A stretch of 47,912 nt of DNA from Limnohabitans sp. 2KL-1 (GCF_003063435.1 NZ_NESL01000016.1:1-47912); one strand, 5' to 3'. Counted from the stretch's first letter, positions 16,495-30,254 are shown. Notes: generated from the letters alone by a model not told the origin. Translations and numbers: made by a program.

Positions 16495-17304
16495 TCAGTG
16501 GGGTTGGTGAGCCTTTTTCAATCCGGACAGATCGAGAATGTGCAGTTGTCCGCGGGTGTAGCGCAGCAAGCCCATGTCACGCAATTCACCAGCCGCCAGG
16601 GTGATGCTGACGCGCCTGACGCCCAGCATGTGCGCCAGGTGTTCATGGGTCAGATGCAAGGTGGTGGTTTGTGCTTTTTCTGCAGACAGCACCAGCCACG
16701 CGGCCAGGCGTGCACGGATGTCCAACGTTTGCATGCAGGCCGCCACTGCTGCAACATGTTCCACCAGCTGCCACAGGTGGTGCGAGACAATTCCCAGCAT
16801 GTGCGGGTTTTGCAGCATGAGCGCACGAAAGACGGAGGCTTTCACACCCCAGGCATGGCCGGTTGTTTGCACACGAAATTGCAGTTGTGGTGTGGAGGCG
16901 TTGAGTGCGTATTCCAGACCTGCGGCACTGTCTGAGCCCAGCAGGCCCACCGCCAAACTGCTGCGAGGTCCCCCTTGGACCATCAGGGCCACGGTGGCAC
17001 CGGTCAGAAAATAAACCTGAGCTGCAGTGTCTGAAGCCTGAGGGTTGAGCATTTGCCCCGCCTTCAATGCCACGGGCTCGCAAAGGGCTTGCAACAGGGT
17101 CTGCTCTATGTCGGTCAGTTGGGTGAACAGGCTGTTCTGGGAAAGAGTCACAGAAAACACCCCCACGGTGGGTTGGCCGAAGCTTGCGAGGTCACGGGCT
17201 GAAAGAGGATGCGTGTTGTCCGGTGGGCATGGAGGGCTAGTATAAGTTCCTGTCATCGTCAATCTAACGGTTTCGGTCAGGTTTGAATGTTCGATAGAGA
17301 ACAT
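16495..17304 (-). CDS. Crp/Fnr-like regulator, partly diverged (third of four)
   Basis: A 269-residue protein with an extra N-terminal tail of about 45 residues rich in Pro, Thr and Ser. The beta-roll keeps AQVYFLTGATVALMV, but the GREG turn of the first two copies has become GLLGSDSAAGLEY. The winged helix is still good: HLTHEHLAHMLGVRRVSITL, then the wing GLLRYTRGQL. The CECY tail is absent. It therefore probably still binds DNA but senses something different. The start could also be the ATG at 17256. It is divergent from the fourth copy across only 73 bases. Confidence 0.85.
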   Translation of the reverse strand: MFSIEHSNLTETVRLTMTGTYTSPPCPPDNTHPLSARDLASFGQPTVGVFSVTLSQNSLFTQLTDIEQTLLQALCEPVALKAGQMLNPQASDTAAQVYFLTGATVALMVQGGPRSSLAVGLLGSDSAAGLEYALNASTPQLQFRVQTTGHAWGVKASVFRALMLQNPHMLGIVSHHLWQLVEHVAAVAACMQTLDIRARLAAWLVLSAEKAQTTTLHLTHEHLAHMLGVRRVSITLAAGELRDMGLLRYTRGQLHILDLSGLKKAHQPH

Positions 17305-17377
17305 AAAATCAAGTTAAAACCAACGCAGACGACATGCAGGGCACGACCCGTTTGTCACCGCATGTAAGGCCTCCACC

Positions 17378-18118
17378 GTGACCCTCGAAAAATCCAACAA
17401 CACGCTGCTCAGCCGTTTGCTGCGGGCCGTTCCGGATGCTGCGGCCAGCCTGGAACGGGTGCCGTTGACGCCAGGTGCCTGGCCGCTTGAAGGCACCGAC
17501 AGCAACGCCCATGTGTACTTCCCGGAAGAAGGCCTGGTCAGCTTGTGGCGACCTGGACCCCAGGGGGCCGCCACAGTGCTGGCCGTTGCGGGCCGCCACA
17601 GTTGCTTGCTGCCCGGGTATTGGCAACCCGGGCCTTTTCAGGCGCATGTTTTGGTGCCGGGGCACGCACATCGGTTCAATTGGTCGCTGGTGCAAAGCGA
17701 TTCGCAGCGCTATGCCGACTGGCTGTTGGAAACTGCAAAAGCCTCGCAGCAATTGATTCGCCAGGTGGCTCAAATGACGTATTGCGTCCAGCACCATGGT
17801 GTGGCGCAGCGCATGGCGAGCTGGTTGTTGATTTGCCTGAACCAGAATCCGCAGCCCAGTCTGCAAATTCAGCTGGCCGAACTCAAGCACTGGTTGTGTG
17901 TGTCACCTGAGCAGTTCCAGAGCGCCTTGGTCACGTTGCAGGCGCATGCGGCCATCCGGCTGGAATCCCCCTCGTCTGCCGACCTGCTGCCTGAGCATGA
18001 AGCGATGGCGTCGACGTTGCTGCACACGTCAGCGCCTGCACGTTTGGAGCAACTGGCTTGCTCGTGCCATCTGCAGGTGCAAGGGGGTGATTCAGCGCAA
18101 GCCCATGATGGACCGTGA
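17378..18118 (+). CDS. Degenerate Crp/Fnr-like protein (fourth of four)
   Basis: A 246-residue protein starting at GTG, with AAGG eight bases before it. The beta-roll trace is HVYFPEEGLVSLW and VAGRHSCLLPG. The dimer helix YCVQHHGVAQRMASWLL matches the RHHS..Q segment of the other copies. The helix-turn-helix has decayed: where the others read LGVRRE, this one has LCVSPEQFQSAL, and the wing reads AIRLESPSS. The C terminus keeps a Cys pair (ACSCHLQ) like the CECY tail. I infer that it has lost normal DNA recognition and may act through dimerisation. Its end overlaps the convergent FAD dehydrogenase gene by 27 bases. Confidence 0.7.
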   Translation: MTLEKSNNTLLSRLLRAVPDAAASLERVPLTPGAWPLEGTDSNAHVYFPEEGLVSLWRPGPQGAATVLAVAGRHSCLLPGYWQPGPFQAHVLVPGHAHRFNWSLVQSDSQRYADWLLETAKASQQLIRQVAQMTYCVQHHGVAQRMASWLLICLNQNPQPSLQIQLAELKHWLCVSPEQFQSALVTLQAHAAIRLESPSSADLLPEHEAMASTLLHTSAPARLEQLACSCHLQVQGGDSAQAHDGP

Positions 18119-19909
18119 CAGGGCTTCGGCCACTTTGATGCCGTCGACCCCTGCCGACAAAATGCCCCCTGCGTAACTGGCACCCTCTCCCGCAGGGAAC
18201 ACGCCTTGCGTGTTGACGCTCTCAAGATTCTCACCACGCGGTATTTTCAGGGGCGATGACGTGCGCGTTTCCACCCCGGTCATGACCGCGTCGTGCATGT
18301 CGTAGCCTTTGATCTTGCGGCCGAACACCGGCAGGGCTTCGCGCATGGCGGCGACCGCGTAGTCGGGCAGCACGGTGGCCAGGTCGGTCAACTTCACGCC
18401 GGGTTTGTAGGACGGCTGCACGTTGCCCCAGGTGGTGGAGGGGCGCTGGGCCAGAAAGTCGCCCACCAGTTGGCCGGGCGCTTCGTAGTTGCTGCCGCCC
18501 ACTTCAAAGGCCCGTGTTTCCAGTTGCCTCTGCAGCACGATGCCCGACAGGGGGTGCGGAGCAGGGGGCTGCTGCGCGGCGAGTTGCTGGGCCTCTAGCG
18601 CGAGTTGCGTGCCGTCCACGTCGCCAAAAGCGGCTTGCCAGGCGGCGGTGTCCAGCGGGTAGTCGGGTGGGTCGATGGCCACCACCATGCCGGCGTTGGC
18701 ATTGCGTTCGTTGCGCGAGTACTGGCTCATGCCGTTGGTGACCACGCGGCCTGGCTCGCTGGTGGCCGCCACCACCGTGCCGCCGGGGCACATGCAAAAG
18801 CTGTAGACGGCACGGCCGTTTTGCGCGTGGTGCACCAGCTTGTAGTCGGCCGCACCCAGCAGCGGGTGGCCTGCGTGGCGGCCCCAGCGGGCTTGGTCGA
18901 TCACGCTTTGCGGGTGCTCAATGCGCACGCCAATCGAAAACGCTTTGGCTTGCATGGCCACACCACGGCGGTGCAGCATGACAAAGGTGTCGCGTGCGCT
19001 GTGGCCCAGGGCCAGCACGGCGTGTTGGGTGTGCAAGGTTTGGAGCTTGCCCGTTCGCAGATCCTGCACCTGAAGGCCTGTCAATTGGAGGCCGTTGGTA
19101 CCCGTGGACAGCAAGAGGTCGCTCACGCGCTGCTCGAAACGGATTTCGCCACCGAGTGCCATGATCTGCTCGCGAATGTTCTCGACCACCTTGACCAGCT
19201 TGAACGTGCCGATGTGCGGGTGTGCGGCATACAGGATGTCGGCCGGTGCGCCGGCCTTGACGAACTCATGAATCACCTTGCGACCCAGGTGTCGCGGGTC
19301 CTTGATCTGGCTGTAAAGTTTGCCGTCTGAAAACGTGCCTGCACCACCTTCGCCAAACTGCACATTGCTTTCGGGATGGAGCACTTTCTTGCGCCACAGG
19401 CCCCAGGTGTCCTTGGTGCGTTCGCGCACGGGTTTGCCCCGTTCGAGCACGATGGGTTTGAAGCCCATTTGCGCCAGGGCCAGTGCTGCAAACATGCCGC
19501 AAGGCCCGAAGCCCACGACCACCGGGCGTTCGTCTTCGCGCTGACCGAAGTCTTGGGGCGCATGGCAAGGCGCATGCCAGGTCATGTCGGGTGTGGGCTG
19601 GACGTGCGGGTGCTGCGCCAGCTTTTGCAGCAGTGCACTTTCGGCCTGGGCATCAAGCAGTGCAACGTCCACGATGTACACCGCCAGCAAGTCGGCCTTG
19701 CGGGCGTCAAAGCTGCGCTTGAACACTTGGAGTGTGGCAATGTCTTGTTCGGCTGTGCCCAAGGTCTTGGCGACCAGTTGACGCAGTGCCGCCTCGGGGT
19801 GCGGTGTCGGCAAGCGGTCTTCGTCGGTTTCAGACGGCGCATCGGCAGCGCGGCGCACTTCAACGGGCAGTGCCGAGAGGGGGAGTTTGAGTTCGGAAAT
19901 TCGGATCAT
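18092..19909 (-). CDS. FAD-dependent dehydrogenase (COG2509-type)
   Basis: A 605-residue cytoplasmic flavoprotein. After an N-terminal domain of about 125 residues (FKRSFDARKADLLAVYIVDV), the dinucleotide-binding motif VVVGFGPCGMFAALAL begins near residue 130, with VLERG marking the end of its second strand. NVQFGEGGAGTFSDGKL, ALGHSARDTF, SFCMCPGGTVV and FPAGEGASYAGGI are typical of this uncharacterised family. The reaction is unknown. It is transcribed towards the Crp/Fnr-like gene and overlaps its 3' end. Upstream it is divergent from the DUF1415 gene. Confidence 0.88.
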   Translation of the reverse strand: MIRISELKLPLSALPVEVRRAADAPSETDEDRLPTPHPEAALRQLVAKTLGTAEQDIATLQVFKRSFDARKADLLAVYIVDVALLDAQAESALLQKLAQHPHVQPTPDMTWHAPCHAPQDFGQREDERPVVVGFGPCGMFAALALAQMGFKPIVLERGKPVRERTKDTWGLWRKKVLHPESNVQFGEGGAGTFSDGKLYSQIKDPRHLGRKVIHEFVKAGAPADILYAAHPHIGTFKLVKVVENIREQIMALGGEIRFEQRVSDLLLSTGTNGLQLTGLQVQDLRTGKLQTLHTQHAVLALGHSARDTFVMLHRRGVAMQAKAFSIGVRIEHPQSVIDQARWGRHAGHPLLGAADYKLVHHAQNGRAVYSFCMCPGGTVVAATSEPGRVVTNGMSQYSRNERNANAGMVVAIDPPDYPLDTAAWQAAFGDVDGTQLALEAQQLAAQQPPAPHPLSGIVLQRQLETRAFEVGGSNYEAPGQLVGDFLAQRPSTTWGNVQPSYKPGVKLTDLATVLPDYAVAAMREALPVFGRKIKGYDMHDAVMTGVETRTSSPLKIPRGENLESVNTQGVFPAGEGASYAGGILSAGVDGIKVAEALSRSIMGLR

Positions 19910-19978
19910 GGTCGTGGCTTGTGGTTATCAAGCAAGAAGCCGTGATTATCGCCGCCCCCAACACGGCACAATCACGGC

Positions 19979-20533
19979 ATGACCGAAATGAATGCCCCCG
20001 AAATTGCCGACACCGTGCGCTGGCTTGAACGCGCCGTGATCGGCCTGAACCTGTGCCCCTTTGCCAAAGCCCCGCATGTCAAAGGCCAGATCCATTACGT
20101 GCTGAGCGAGGCCAAAGGCCTTGAAGGCCTGCGTGATGAGCTGATCGAGCAGTTGCAGGCGCTGGCCGCCACGTCTGCCGAAGAGCGCGAGACGGTGTTG
20201 CTGATCGTTCCGCAGATGCTGCGGGACTTTCTGGAGTTCAACGACTTTCTGGACGAAGCCGATGCGGTGCTGCAAGAGCTGGACATGGAAGGCGTGTTCC
20301 AGGTGGCGAGTTTCCACCCCGAGTTTCAGTTCGCCGACACCGAGCCGGACGACATCACCAATTTCACCAACCGCTCGCCTTACCCCACGCTGCACCTGCT
20401 GCGAGAGGAAAGCATTGACCGGGCGGTGGAGGCTTTTCCCGAGGCCGAGATGATTTACGAGACCAACATCGCCACGATGGAGAAGTTGGGTGCCGAGGGC
20501 TGGAAGGCATTGGACGTGGGACCGACGCCATGA
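19979..20533 (+). CDS. DUF1415 domain protein
   Basis: A 184-residue protein of the DUF1415 family. The family features visible are RAVIGLNLCPFAKAP near the start (a conserved Cys in a CPFA motif), DFLEFNDFLDEAD in the middle, and FQVASFHPEFQFADTEPDDI with NRSPYPTLHLLRE towards the end. There is no signal peptide or membrane segment. The function is unknown. Its stop overlaps the start of the methyltransferase gene by four bases (ATGA), so the two are translationally coupled. CACAAT just upstream of the ATG could be a -10 box, implying a very short leader. Confidence 0.88.
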   Translation: MTEMNAPEIADTVRWLERAVIGLNLCPFAKAPHVKGQIHYVLSEAKGLEGLRDELIEQLQALAATSAEERETVLLIVPQMLRDFLEFNDFLDEADAVLQELDMEGVFQVASFHPEFQFADTEPDDITNFTNRSPYPTLHLLREESIDRAVEAFPEAEMIYETNIATMEKLGAEGWKALDVGPTP

Positions 20534-21396
20534 AAAAACGCACGCCTGCCGTTGCAGCCACAACCGAGCTGCCGCCCGAAGTGCGCCCGGGTCAATCGGT
20601 CGAGTTGCTCAAGCAACTGCACATCCTGACCCGCGACGGCAAGCTCAACCAGGACTCGCGCCGCAAGCTCAAGCAGGTCTACCACCTGTTCCAGTTCATC
20701 GAAAAGCTGCTGCTCGAATTGCCCGCCAGCGACAGCGGCCCCACGCTCGCCGACCACGGTGCAGGCAAGTCGTATCTGGGTTTCATCATTTACGACCTGT
20801 TTTTCAAAGCGCTGGGCCAAGGCACGATCTACGGCATCGAAACGCGCAGCGAGCTGGTCGAATCGTCCAAAGCGCTGGCTGGGCGGCTGGGTTTTGAGCG
20901 CATGCGCTTTTTGAACGTGAGCGTGGCCGAGTCCACCCAAAGCGATGAAATGCCCGCGCAGATCGACGTGGTGACGGCCCTGCACGCCTGCGACACCGCC
21001 ACCGACGATGCCATCGCTTTTGGCCTGCAAAAGAAAGCCAAGTTCATGGTGCTGGTGCCCTGCTGCCAAGCCGAACTGGCCCGAGCGCTCAACCAGAACA
21101 AGGCGCTCAATTTGCAGCGCACCCCCCTGGCCGAGCTGTGGCGTCACCCTCTGCACACCCGCGAAGTGGGCAGCCAACTGACCAATGTGCTCCGTTGCCT
21201 GTATTTGGAGTCACAGGGCTACCAGGTCACAGTGACCGAGCTGGTGGGCTGGGAGCACAGCATGAAGAACGAGCTGATCCTGGCCAAATACACTGGCCAG
21301 AAAAAACGCGCCTCCGGCGAGCGGTTGCTGGCGTTGTTGAAGGAGTTTGGGGTGGAGGGGCTGATGGGTGGGCGGTATCCGCTGGTGGTGAATTAA
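20530..21396 (+). CDS. SAM-dependent methyltransferase (Methyltransf_32-like)
   Basis: A 288-residue protein with a Rossmann-type methyltransferase core. Motif I is ADHGAGKSYLGFIIYDLFF (about residues 74-92). The acidic strand end GIETRSELVESS and the later motifs VVTALHACDTATDDAI and VLVPCCQAEL follow. ALHACD...D and VPCCQ recall the Methyltransf_32 group, which acts on RNA or protein targets in known cases. The target here is unknown. A helical N-terminal domain (VELLKQLHILTRDGKLN) precedes the core. It is coupled to the DUF1415 gene and is followed after about 20 bases by a transposase unit. Confidence 0.85.
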   Translation: MKKRTPAVAATTELPPEVRPGQSVELLKQLHILTRDGKLNQDSRRKLKQVYHLFQFIEKLLLELPASDSGPTLADHGAGKSYLGFIIYDLFFKALGQGTIYGIETRSELVESSKALAGRLGFERMRFLNVSVAESTQSDEMPAQIDVVTALHACDTATDDAIAFGLQKKAKFMVLVPCCQAELARALNQNKALNLQRTPLAELWRHPLHTREVGSQLTNVLRCLYLESQGYQVTVTELVGWEHSMKNELILAKYTGQKKRASGERLLALLKEFGVEGLMGGRYPLVVN

Positions 21397-22219
21397 TCGG
21401 GGTCAGATCCCCATTAAACTGGCCATCTCTTTCAAGGAGATTCGCCATGGCCCGCCAGCCCCGCCTCACCGTTGCCGGTTATCCGCACCACGTCATCCAG
21501 CGTGGCAACGACCGCCAGGCCATCGTGCGCGACGATGCCGACCGGGAGCGTTTGCTGGCGTTGTGGCAAGAGCACGCCAGGACTTTCAAGGTGGCTATCC
21601 ATGCCTGGGTGATCATGGACAACCACTTCCATTTGCTGGTCACGCCCGAAACCGATGAGGGCCTGCCGCAGATGATGCAGGCGGTGGGCCGGGCCTATGT
21701 GCGCTATTTCAATTTGCGGCACCAGCGCACCGGCACGCTGTGGGAAGGGCGCTACCGCAGCAACCTGATTGAGAGTGAGCGTTATCTTTTGGCCTGCATG
21801 GTTTACATCGACCTCAACCCGGTGCGGGCGGGCATGGTGGCGCAAGCTGCCGACTACAAATGGTCAACCCACAGGCACTGTATTGGGCAGGTGAGCGACA
21901 AATGGGTGACCCCGCATGCCCTTTTTTGGGGCTTGGGCAACACCCCGTTTGCGCGCGAGGCGGCCTATGCCGAACTCGTTCAGACCGGTTTGGCGCAGTC
22001 CGAAAAAGACCGGTTGACCCAAACGGCCTTGTCGGGTTGGGCGCTGGGTTCGGATGATTTTGTGGGGCAGTTGCAGCAGTCCACGGCGAGGCGACTGGTC
22101 CCTGGCAAGGCCGGACGGCCGTTCAAAAAGACAGCCGGACCTGTGGTGAATTGAATCCGTCCCCAATTAATTCAGAATTCGTTGAAAATGAAAATTAATT
22201 GGGATCTGACCCCAATTAA
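21393..22219 (+). mobile_element. REP-type tyrosine transposase unit with 25-base inverted flanks
   Basis: The transposase gene is framed by 21393-21417 and the inverted copy 22195-22219. The two 25-base arms agree at 23 positions; both contain GGGGTCAGATCCC flanked by TTAAT and ATTAA, and each arm is itself nearly palindromic. A partial third copy (GTCCCCAATTAATT) lies at 22159-22172. Such hairpin-flanked single-gene units are how RAYT genes are normally found. There is no obvious target-site duplication, which is expected for a Y1 enzyme. It sits between the methyltransferase gene and gltB. Confidence 0.8.
21447..22154 (+). CDS. REP-associated tyrosine transposase (Y1 / IS200-like)
   Basis: A 235-residue HUH-type single-strand nuclease. 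The metal-binding HUH motif is MDNHFHLLVTP. The catalytic tyrosine lies in ERYLLACMVYIDLNPVRAG, the hallmark of the family. The N terminus YPHHVIQRGNDRQAIV and the segment QRTGTLWEGRYRSNLIE are also family motifs. I start at the ATG with AAGGAGA just upstream; the longer open frame to 21138 overlaps the methyltransferase gene and is not credible. All key residues are present, so it may be active. The C-terminal 60 residues are less conserved. Confidence 0.92.
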   Translation: MARQPRLTVAGYPHHVIQRGNDRQAIVRDDADRERLLALWQEHARTFKVAIHAWVIMDNHFHLLVTPETDEGLPQMMQAVGRAYVRYFNLRHQRTGTLWEGRYRSNLIESERYLLACMVYIDLNPVRAGMVAQAADYKWSTHRHCIGQVSDKWVTPHALFWGLGNTPFAREAAYAELVQTGLAQSEKDRLTQTALSGWALGSDDFVGQLQQSTARRLVPGKAGRPFKKTAGPVVN

Positions 22220-22287
22220 AAAGATTGGCATGGTTGCTGCTGTGCACTACACTCCTCGATCTGCGTAAAAACCCTTAGGAGTGCGCC

Positions 22288-27033
<4,746 letters not shown>

Positions 27034-27062
27034 GCCCCAAGTCAAGAATCGAAGGAAACATC

Positions 27063-28544
27063 ATGGGAAAAATCACCGGTTTCATGGAATTTGAGCGCAT
27101 CGAAGAGGGCTACCAGCCTGTTGCCGAGCGCCTGAAAAACTACGGCGAATTCGTGATCGGCTTGACACCCGAGCAGTCGAAAACACAAGCGGCGCGTTGC
27201 ATGGACTGCGGCACACCGTTTTGCAACAACGGCTGCCCGGTCAACAACATCATTCCGGACTTCAACGACCTGGTCTACAAGGGCGACTGGCAAAACGCCA
27301 TTGAGGTGCTGCACAGCACCAACAACTTCCCCGAGTTCACCGGCCGCATCTGCCCCGCACCTTGCGAGGCGGCTTGCGTGGTCAACTTCAACGACGACGC
27401 CGTGGGCATCAAGTCGATCGAGCACGCCATCATCGACCGCGCTTGGGCCGAAGGCTGGGTCACACCCCGTCCTGCCAAGGTCAAGACCGGCAAAAAAGTT
27501 GCCGTGATCGGTGCAGGCCCCGCAGGCCTGGCCGCTGCCCAGCAGCTGGCCCGCGCCGGTCACGACGTGACCTTGTTCGAAAAGAACGACCGCGTGGGTG
27601 GTTTGCTGCGCTATGGCATCCCTGACTTCAAGATGGACAAGTCGCACATCGACCGCCGCGTCAAACAGCTCGAAGCCGAAGGCGTCCACATCCGTACCAG
27701 CGTGCTGGTCGGTGAGTGGCCCAAGGATTCCAAGGTCACCAACTGGGCCAAAGAAACCATCAGTGCCGAACAGCTCAAGAAAGACTTTGACGCCGTGCTG
27801 CTCACGGGCGGCTCCGAGCAGTCGCGTGACCTGCCCGTGCCCGGCCGCGATCTGGACGGCATCCATTTCGCCATGGAGTTCCTGCCCCAGCAAAACAAGG
27901 TCAATGCGGGTGACAAGCTCAAAGGCCAACTGCGCGCTGATGGCAAAAACGTCATCGTGATCGGCGGCGGCGACACCGGCAGCGACTGCGTGGGCACCAG
28001 TACACGCCATGGCGCTGTGAGCGTGACCCAGTTCGAGGTGATGCCCGAGCCACCCGAAAAAGAAAACAAGTTGATGGTCTGGCCTTACTGGCCCATGAAG
28101 CTGCGCACCAGCTCCAGCCACGACGAAAGCGCCGAAAAAGGCCTGCTCAAGCGCGAATTTGCCATCTCCACCAAAGAGTTCATCGGTGAAAAAGGCAAAG
28201 TCACGGGCTTGAAGACTGTGCACGTCGAGTTCAAAGACGGCAAGATGGTCGAAGTGCCCGGCACCGAGCAGGAATACAAAGCCGACATGGTCCTGCTGGC
28301 CATGGGCTTCACCAACCCGGTCGCCACCGTGCTCGACGCCTTCGGCATCGACAAGGACGCCCGTGGCAACGCCAAGGCCACAACCGACTTCACCGGCGGC
28401 TATGCCACCAATGTGAACAAGGTGTTCGCCGCCGGTGACATGCGCCGTGGCCAATCGCTCGTCGTGTGGGCGATCCGCGAAGGCCGTCAGGCTGCACGCG
28501 CTGTGGACGAGTTCCTGATGGGGCAAAGCGACCTGCCACGCTGA
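27063..28544 (+). CDS. gltD: Glutamate synthase small subunit
   Basis: GltD, 493 residues, feeds electrons from NADPH to GltB through FAD and two 4Fe-4S clusters. The N-terminal cysteines are visible in [19 protein letters not shown] and in [13 protein letters not shown]. The FAD motif is [18 protein letters not shown] and the NADPH-binding motif is [32 protein letters not shown] near the C terminus closes the FAD site. The start is the ATG with AAGGAAAC upstream; a much longer open frame back into gltB is only read-through. A strong hairpin terminator follows the gene, so gltBD is a closed two-gene operon. Confidence 0.98.
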   Translation: MGKITGFMEFERIEEGYQPVAERLKNYGEFVIGLTPEQSKTQAARCMDCGTPFCNNGCPVNNIIPDFNDLVYKGDWQNAIEVLHSTNNFPEFTGRICPAPCEAACVVNFNDDAVGIKSIEHAIIDRAWAEGWVTPRPAKVKTGKKVAVIGAGPAGLAAAQQLARAGHDVTLFEKNDRVGGLLRYGIPDFKMDKSHIDRRVKQLEAEGVHIRTSVLVGEWPKDSKVTNWAKETISAEQLKKDFDAVLLTGGSEQSRDLPVPGRDLDGIHFAMEFLPQQNKVNAGDKLKGQLRADGKNVIVIGGGDTGSDCVGTSTRHGAVSVTQFEVMPEPPEKENKLMVWPYWPMKLRTSSSHDESAEKGLLKREFAISTKEFIGEKGKVTGLKTVHVEFKDGKMVEVPGTEQEYKADMVLLAMGFTNPVATVLDAFGIDKDARGNAKATTDFTGGYATNVNKVFAAGDMRRGQSLVVWAIREGRQAARAVDEFLMGQSDLPR

Positions 28545-28619
28545 GGCTACTGGGTTCTAGGTAGAATCCCTAGACCGTTGCAGGTTCACACACGCTTGAC
28601 CTGAGGCCTTTAACATTGC

Positions 28620-28648
28620 AAGAGCCGGTTTGTCCGGCTCTTGTTTTT
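28620..28648 (+). terminator. Rho-independent terminator after gltBD, touching the mlaF start
   Basis: A perfect 9-base stem, AAGAGCCGG (28620-28628) and CCGGCTCTT (28634-28642), with loop TTTGT and followed by GTTTTT. The T-run ends one base before the ATG of mlaF, so the hairpin occupies the place where a ribosome-binding site would be expected. Confidence 0.85.
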
Positions 28649-28649
28649 C

Positions 28650-29465
28650 ATGACTACCCAAACCACGCCCTCCCTTGTTGAATTGCGCAACCTGACCTTC
28701 GGGTATGGCGACCGTGTCATCTTGAAGAACTTGAGCTTCAATGTGCCGCGAGGACAAGTCACGGCCCTGATGGGCGTGTCCGGTGGCGGTAAAACCACGG
28801 TACTGCGCCTGATTGGCGGACAGATCCGGGCCAGCCAGGGGCAATTGCTGTTTGATGGCCAGGACATCACCTCCATGCGCCAGGCCGAGCTTTACGCAGC
28901 CCGTCGCCGCATGGGCATGCTGTTCCAGTTCGGCGCACTGTTCACCGACATGAGTGTGTTCGACAACGTGGCGTTTCCTTTGCGCGAACACACACATTTG
29001 TCGAATGACCTGATTCGCGACATCGTGCTGATGAAGCTCGATGCGGTGGGGTTGCGGGGTGCGCGTGATTTGAAACCCTCTGAAATTTCAGGTGGCATGA
29101 GCCGCCGCGTGGCTTTGGCCCGCGCCATTGCGCTGGACCCGGACCTCATCATGTACGACGAGCCCTTTGCCGGACTGGACCCGATCTCGCTGGGCACGGC
29201 GGCGCGCCTGATTCGCCGACTGAACGACAGTCTGGGCATCACCAGTGTGGTGGTGTCGCACGATGTGACCGAGACCTTTGAAATTGCCGACCATGTGGTC
29301 ATCCTGGCCAACGGTGGCGTGGCTGCACAAGGCACCCCCGCCGAGCTGCGCGCCAGCTCCGATCCACTGATCCACCAATTTGTGCATGCCTTGAGCGACG
29401 GCCCAGTACCTTTCCACTACCCGGCACCTACGGCTGTACAGGACTATGACCGGAGGTCGGCATGA
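28650..29465 (+). CDS. mlaF: Mla lipid transport ATPase MlaF
   Basis: A 271-residue ABC ATPase that drives phospholipid movement for the inner-membrane MlaFEDB complex. Walker A is MGVSGGGKTTVL, the ABC signature ISGGMSRRVALARAI, Walker B LIMYDEPFAGLDP, and the switch histidine VVSHDVTET. I use the ATG directly after the gltBD terminator; a TTG nine bases upstream is in frame but lies inside the T-run. No Shine-Dalgarno sequence is visible, because the terminator stem fills that space. The gene overlaps mlaE by four bases. The order mlaF-E-D-A-C-B is typical of Burkholderiales. Confidence 0.95.
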   Translation: MTTQTTPSLVELRNLTFGYGDRVILKNLSFNVPRGQVTALMGVSGGGKTTVLRLIGGQIRASQGQLLFDGQDITSMRQAELYAARRRMGMLFQFGALFTDMSVFDNVAFPLREHTHLSNDLIRDIVLMKLDAVGLRGARDLKPSEISGGMSRRVALARAIALDPDLIMYDEPFAGLDPISLGTAARLIRRLNDSLGITSVVVSHDVTETFEIADHVVILANGGVAAQGTPAELRASSDPLIHQFVHALSDGPVPFHYPAPTAVQDYDRRSA

Positions 29466-30244
29466 TCACCGCCTTGTTGGGTGCTTTGGGTGCATCCACT
29501 CGCCAGATGCTGGCCGATTGGGGCTTTGGTGCCCGTTTGTTTTTCAAGCTTCTGGGCATGTCGGGGGCCGCGCTCAGGCGCTTTGGCTTGGTGCGCGACC
29601 AGGTGCATTTCCTGGGCAATTATTCGCTGGCCATCATCACCGTGTCTGGCCTGTTTGTGGGTTTTGTGCTGAGTTTGCAGGGCTACTACACCTTGCAGCG
29701 TTATGGCTCCGCTGAAGCACTGGGCCTGTTGGTGGCGCTCAGCTTGGTGCGCGAGTTGGGGCCGGTGGTGGCGGCTTTGCTGTATGCCGGTCGTGCCGGC
29801 GCGTCGCTCACGGCCGAGATCGGCCTCATGCGAGCGGGCGAGCAGCTCACGGCCCTGGAGATGATGGCGGTCGACCCGGTGCAGCGCATTTTGGCTCCGC
29901 GCTTTTGGGGCGGCATCATTGCCTTGCCCTTGCTGGCGGCGGTGTTCAGTGCGGTGGGAATTTTTGGCGGCTATGTGGTGGGCGTCTTGCTCATTGGCGT
30001 GGATGCAGGTTCATTCTGGAGCCAGATGCAAGGCGGGGTTGATGTCTTCAAGGACGTGGGCAACGGCATCATCAAGAGTGTGGTGTTTGCCGTTGCGGTG
30101 ACTTTCATTGCCTTGCTGCAGGGGTATGTGGCCAAGCCCACGCCTGAGGGTGTGGCCAGTGCCACCACCCGCAGTGTGGTGGTTTCTTCTTTGTCGGTGT
30201 TGGGGCTGGATTTCATCCTGACCGCGATGATGTTCAGCATTTGA
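29462..30244 (+). CDS. mlaE: Mla lipid transport permease MlaE
   Basis: A 260-residue inner-membrane permease with an N-terminal amphipathic part and about five membrane segments (for example YSLAIITVSGLFVGFVLSL, IIALPLLAAVFSAVGIFGG, VVFAVAVTFIALLQG). The coupling-helix region LMRAGEQLTALEMMAVDP and LVRELGPVVAALLYAGRAG are conserved in MlaE. The protein forms the core of the MlaFEDB complex. Its start overlaps the mlaF stop. Confidence 0.95.
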   Translation: MITALLGALGASTRQMLADWGFGARLFFKLLGMSGAALRRFGLVRDQVHFLGNYSLAIITVSGLFVGFVLSLQGYYTLQRYGSAEALGLLVALSLVRELGPVVAALLYAGRAGASLTAEIGLMRAGEQLTALEMMAVDPVQRILAPRFWGGIIALPLLAAVFSAVGIFGGYVVGVLLIGVDAGSFWSQMQGGVDVFKDVGNGIIKSVVFAVAVTFIALLQGYVAKPTPEGVASATTRSVVVSSLSVLGLDFILTAMMFSI

Positions 30245-30254
30245 GGAGGACGGC

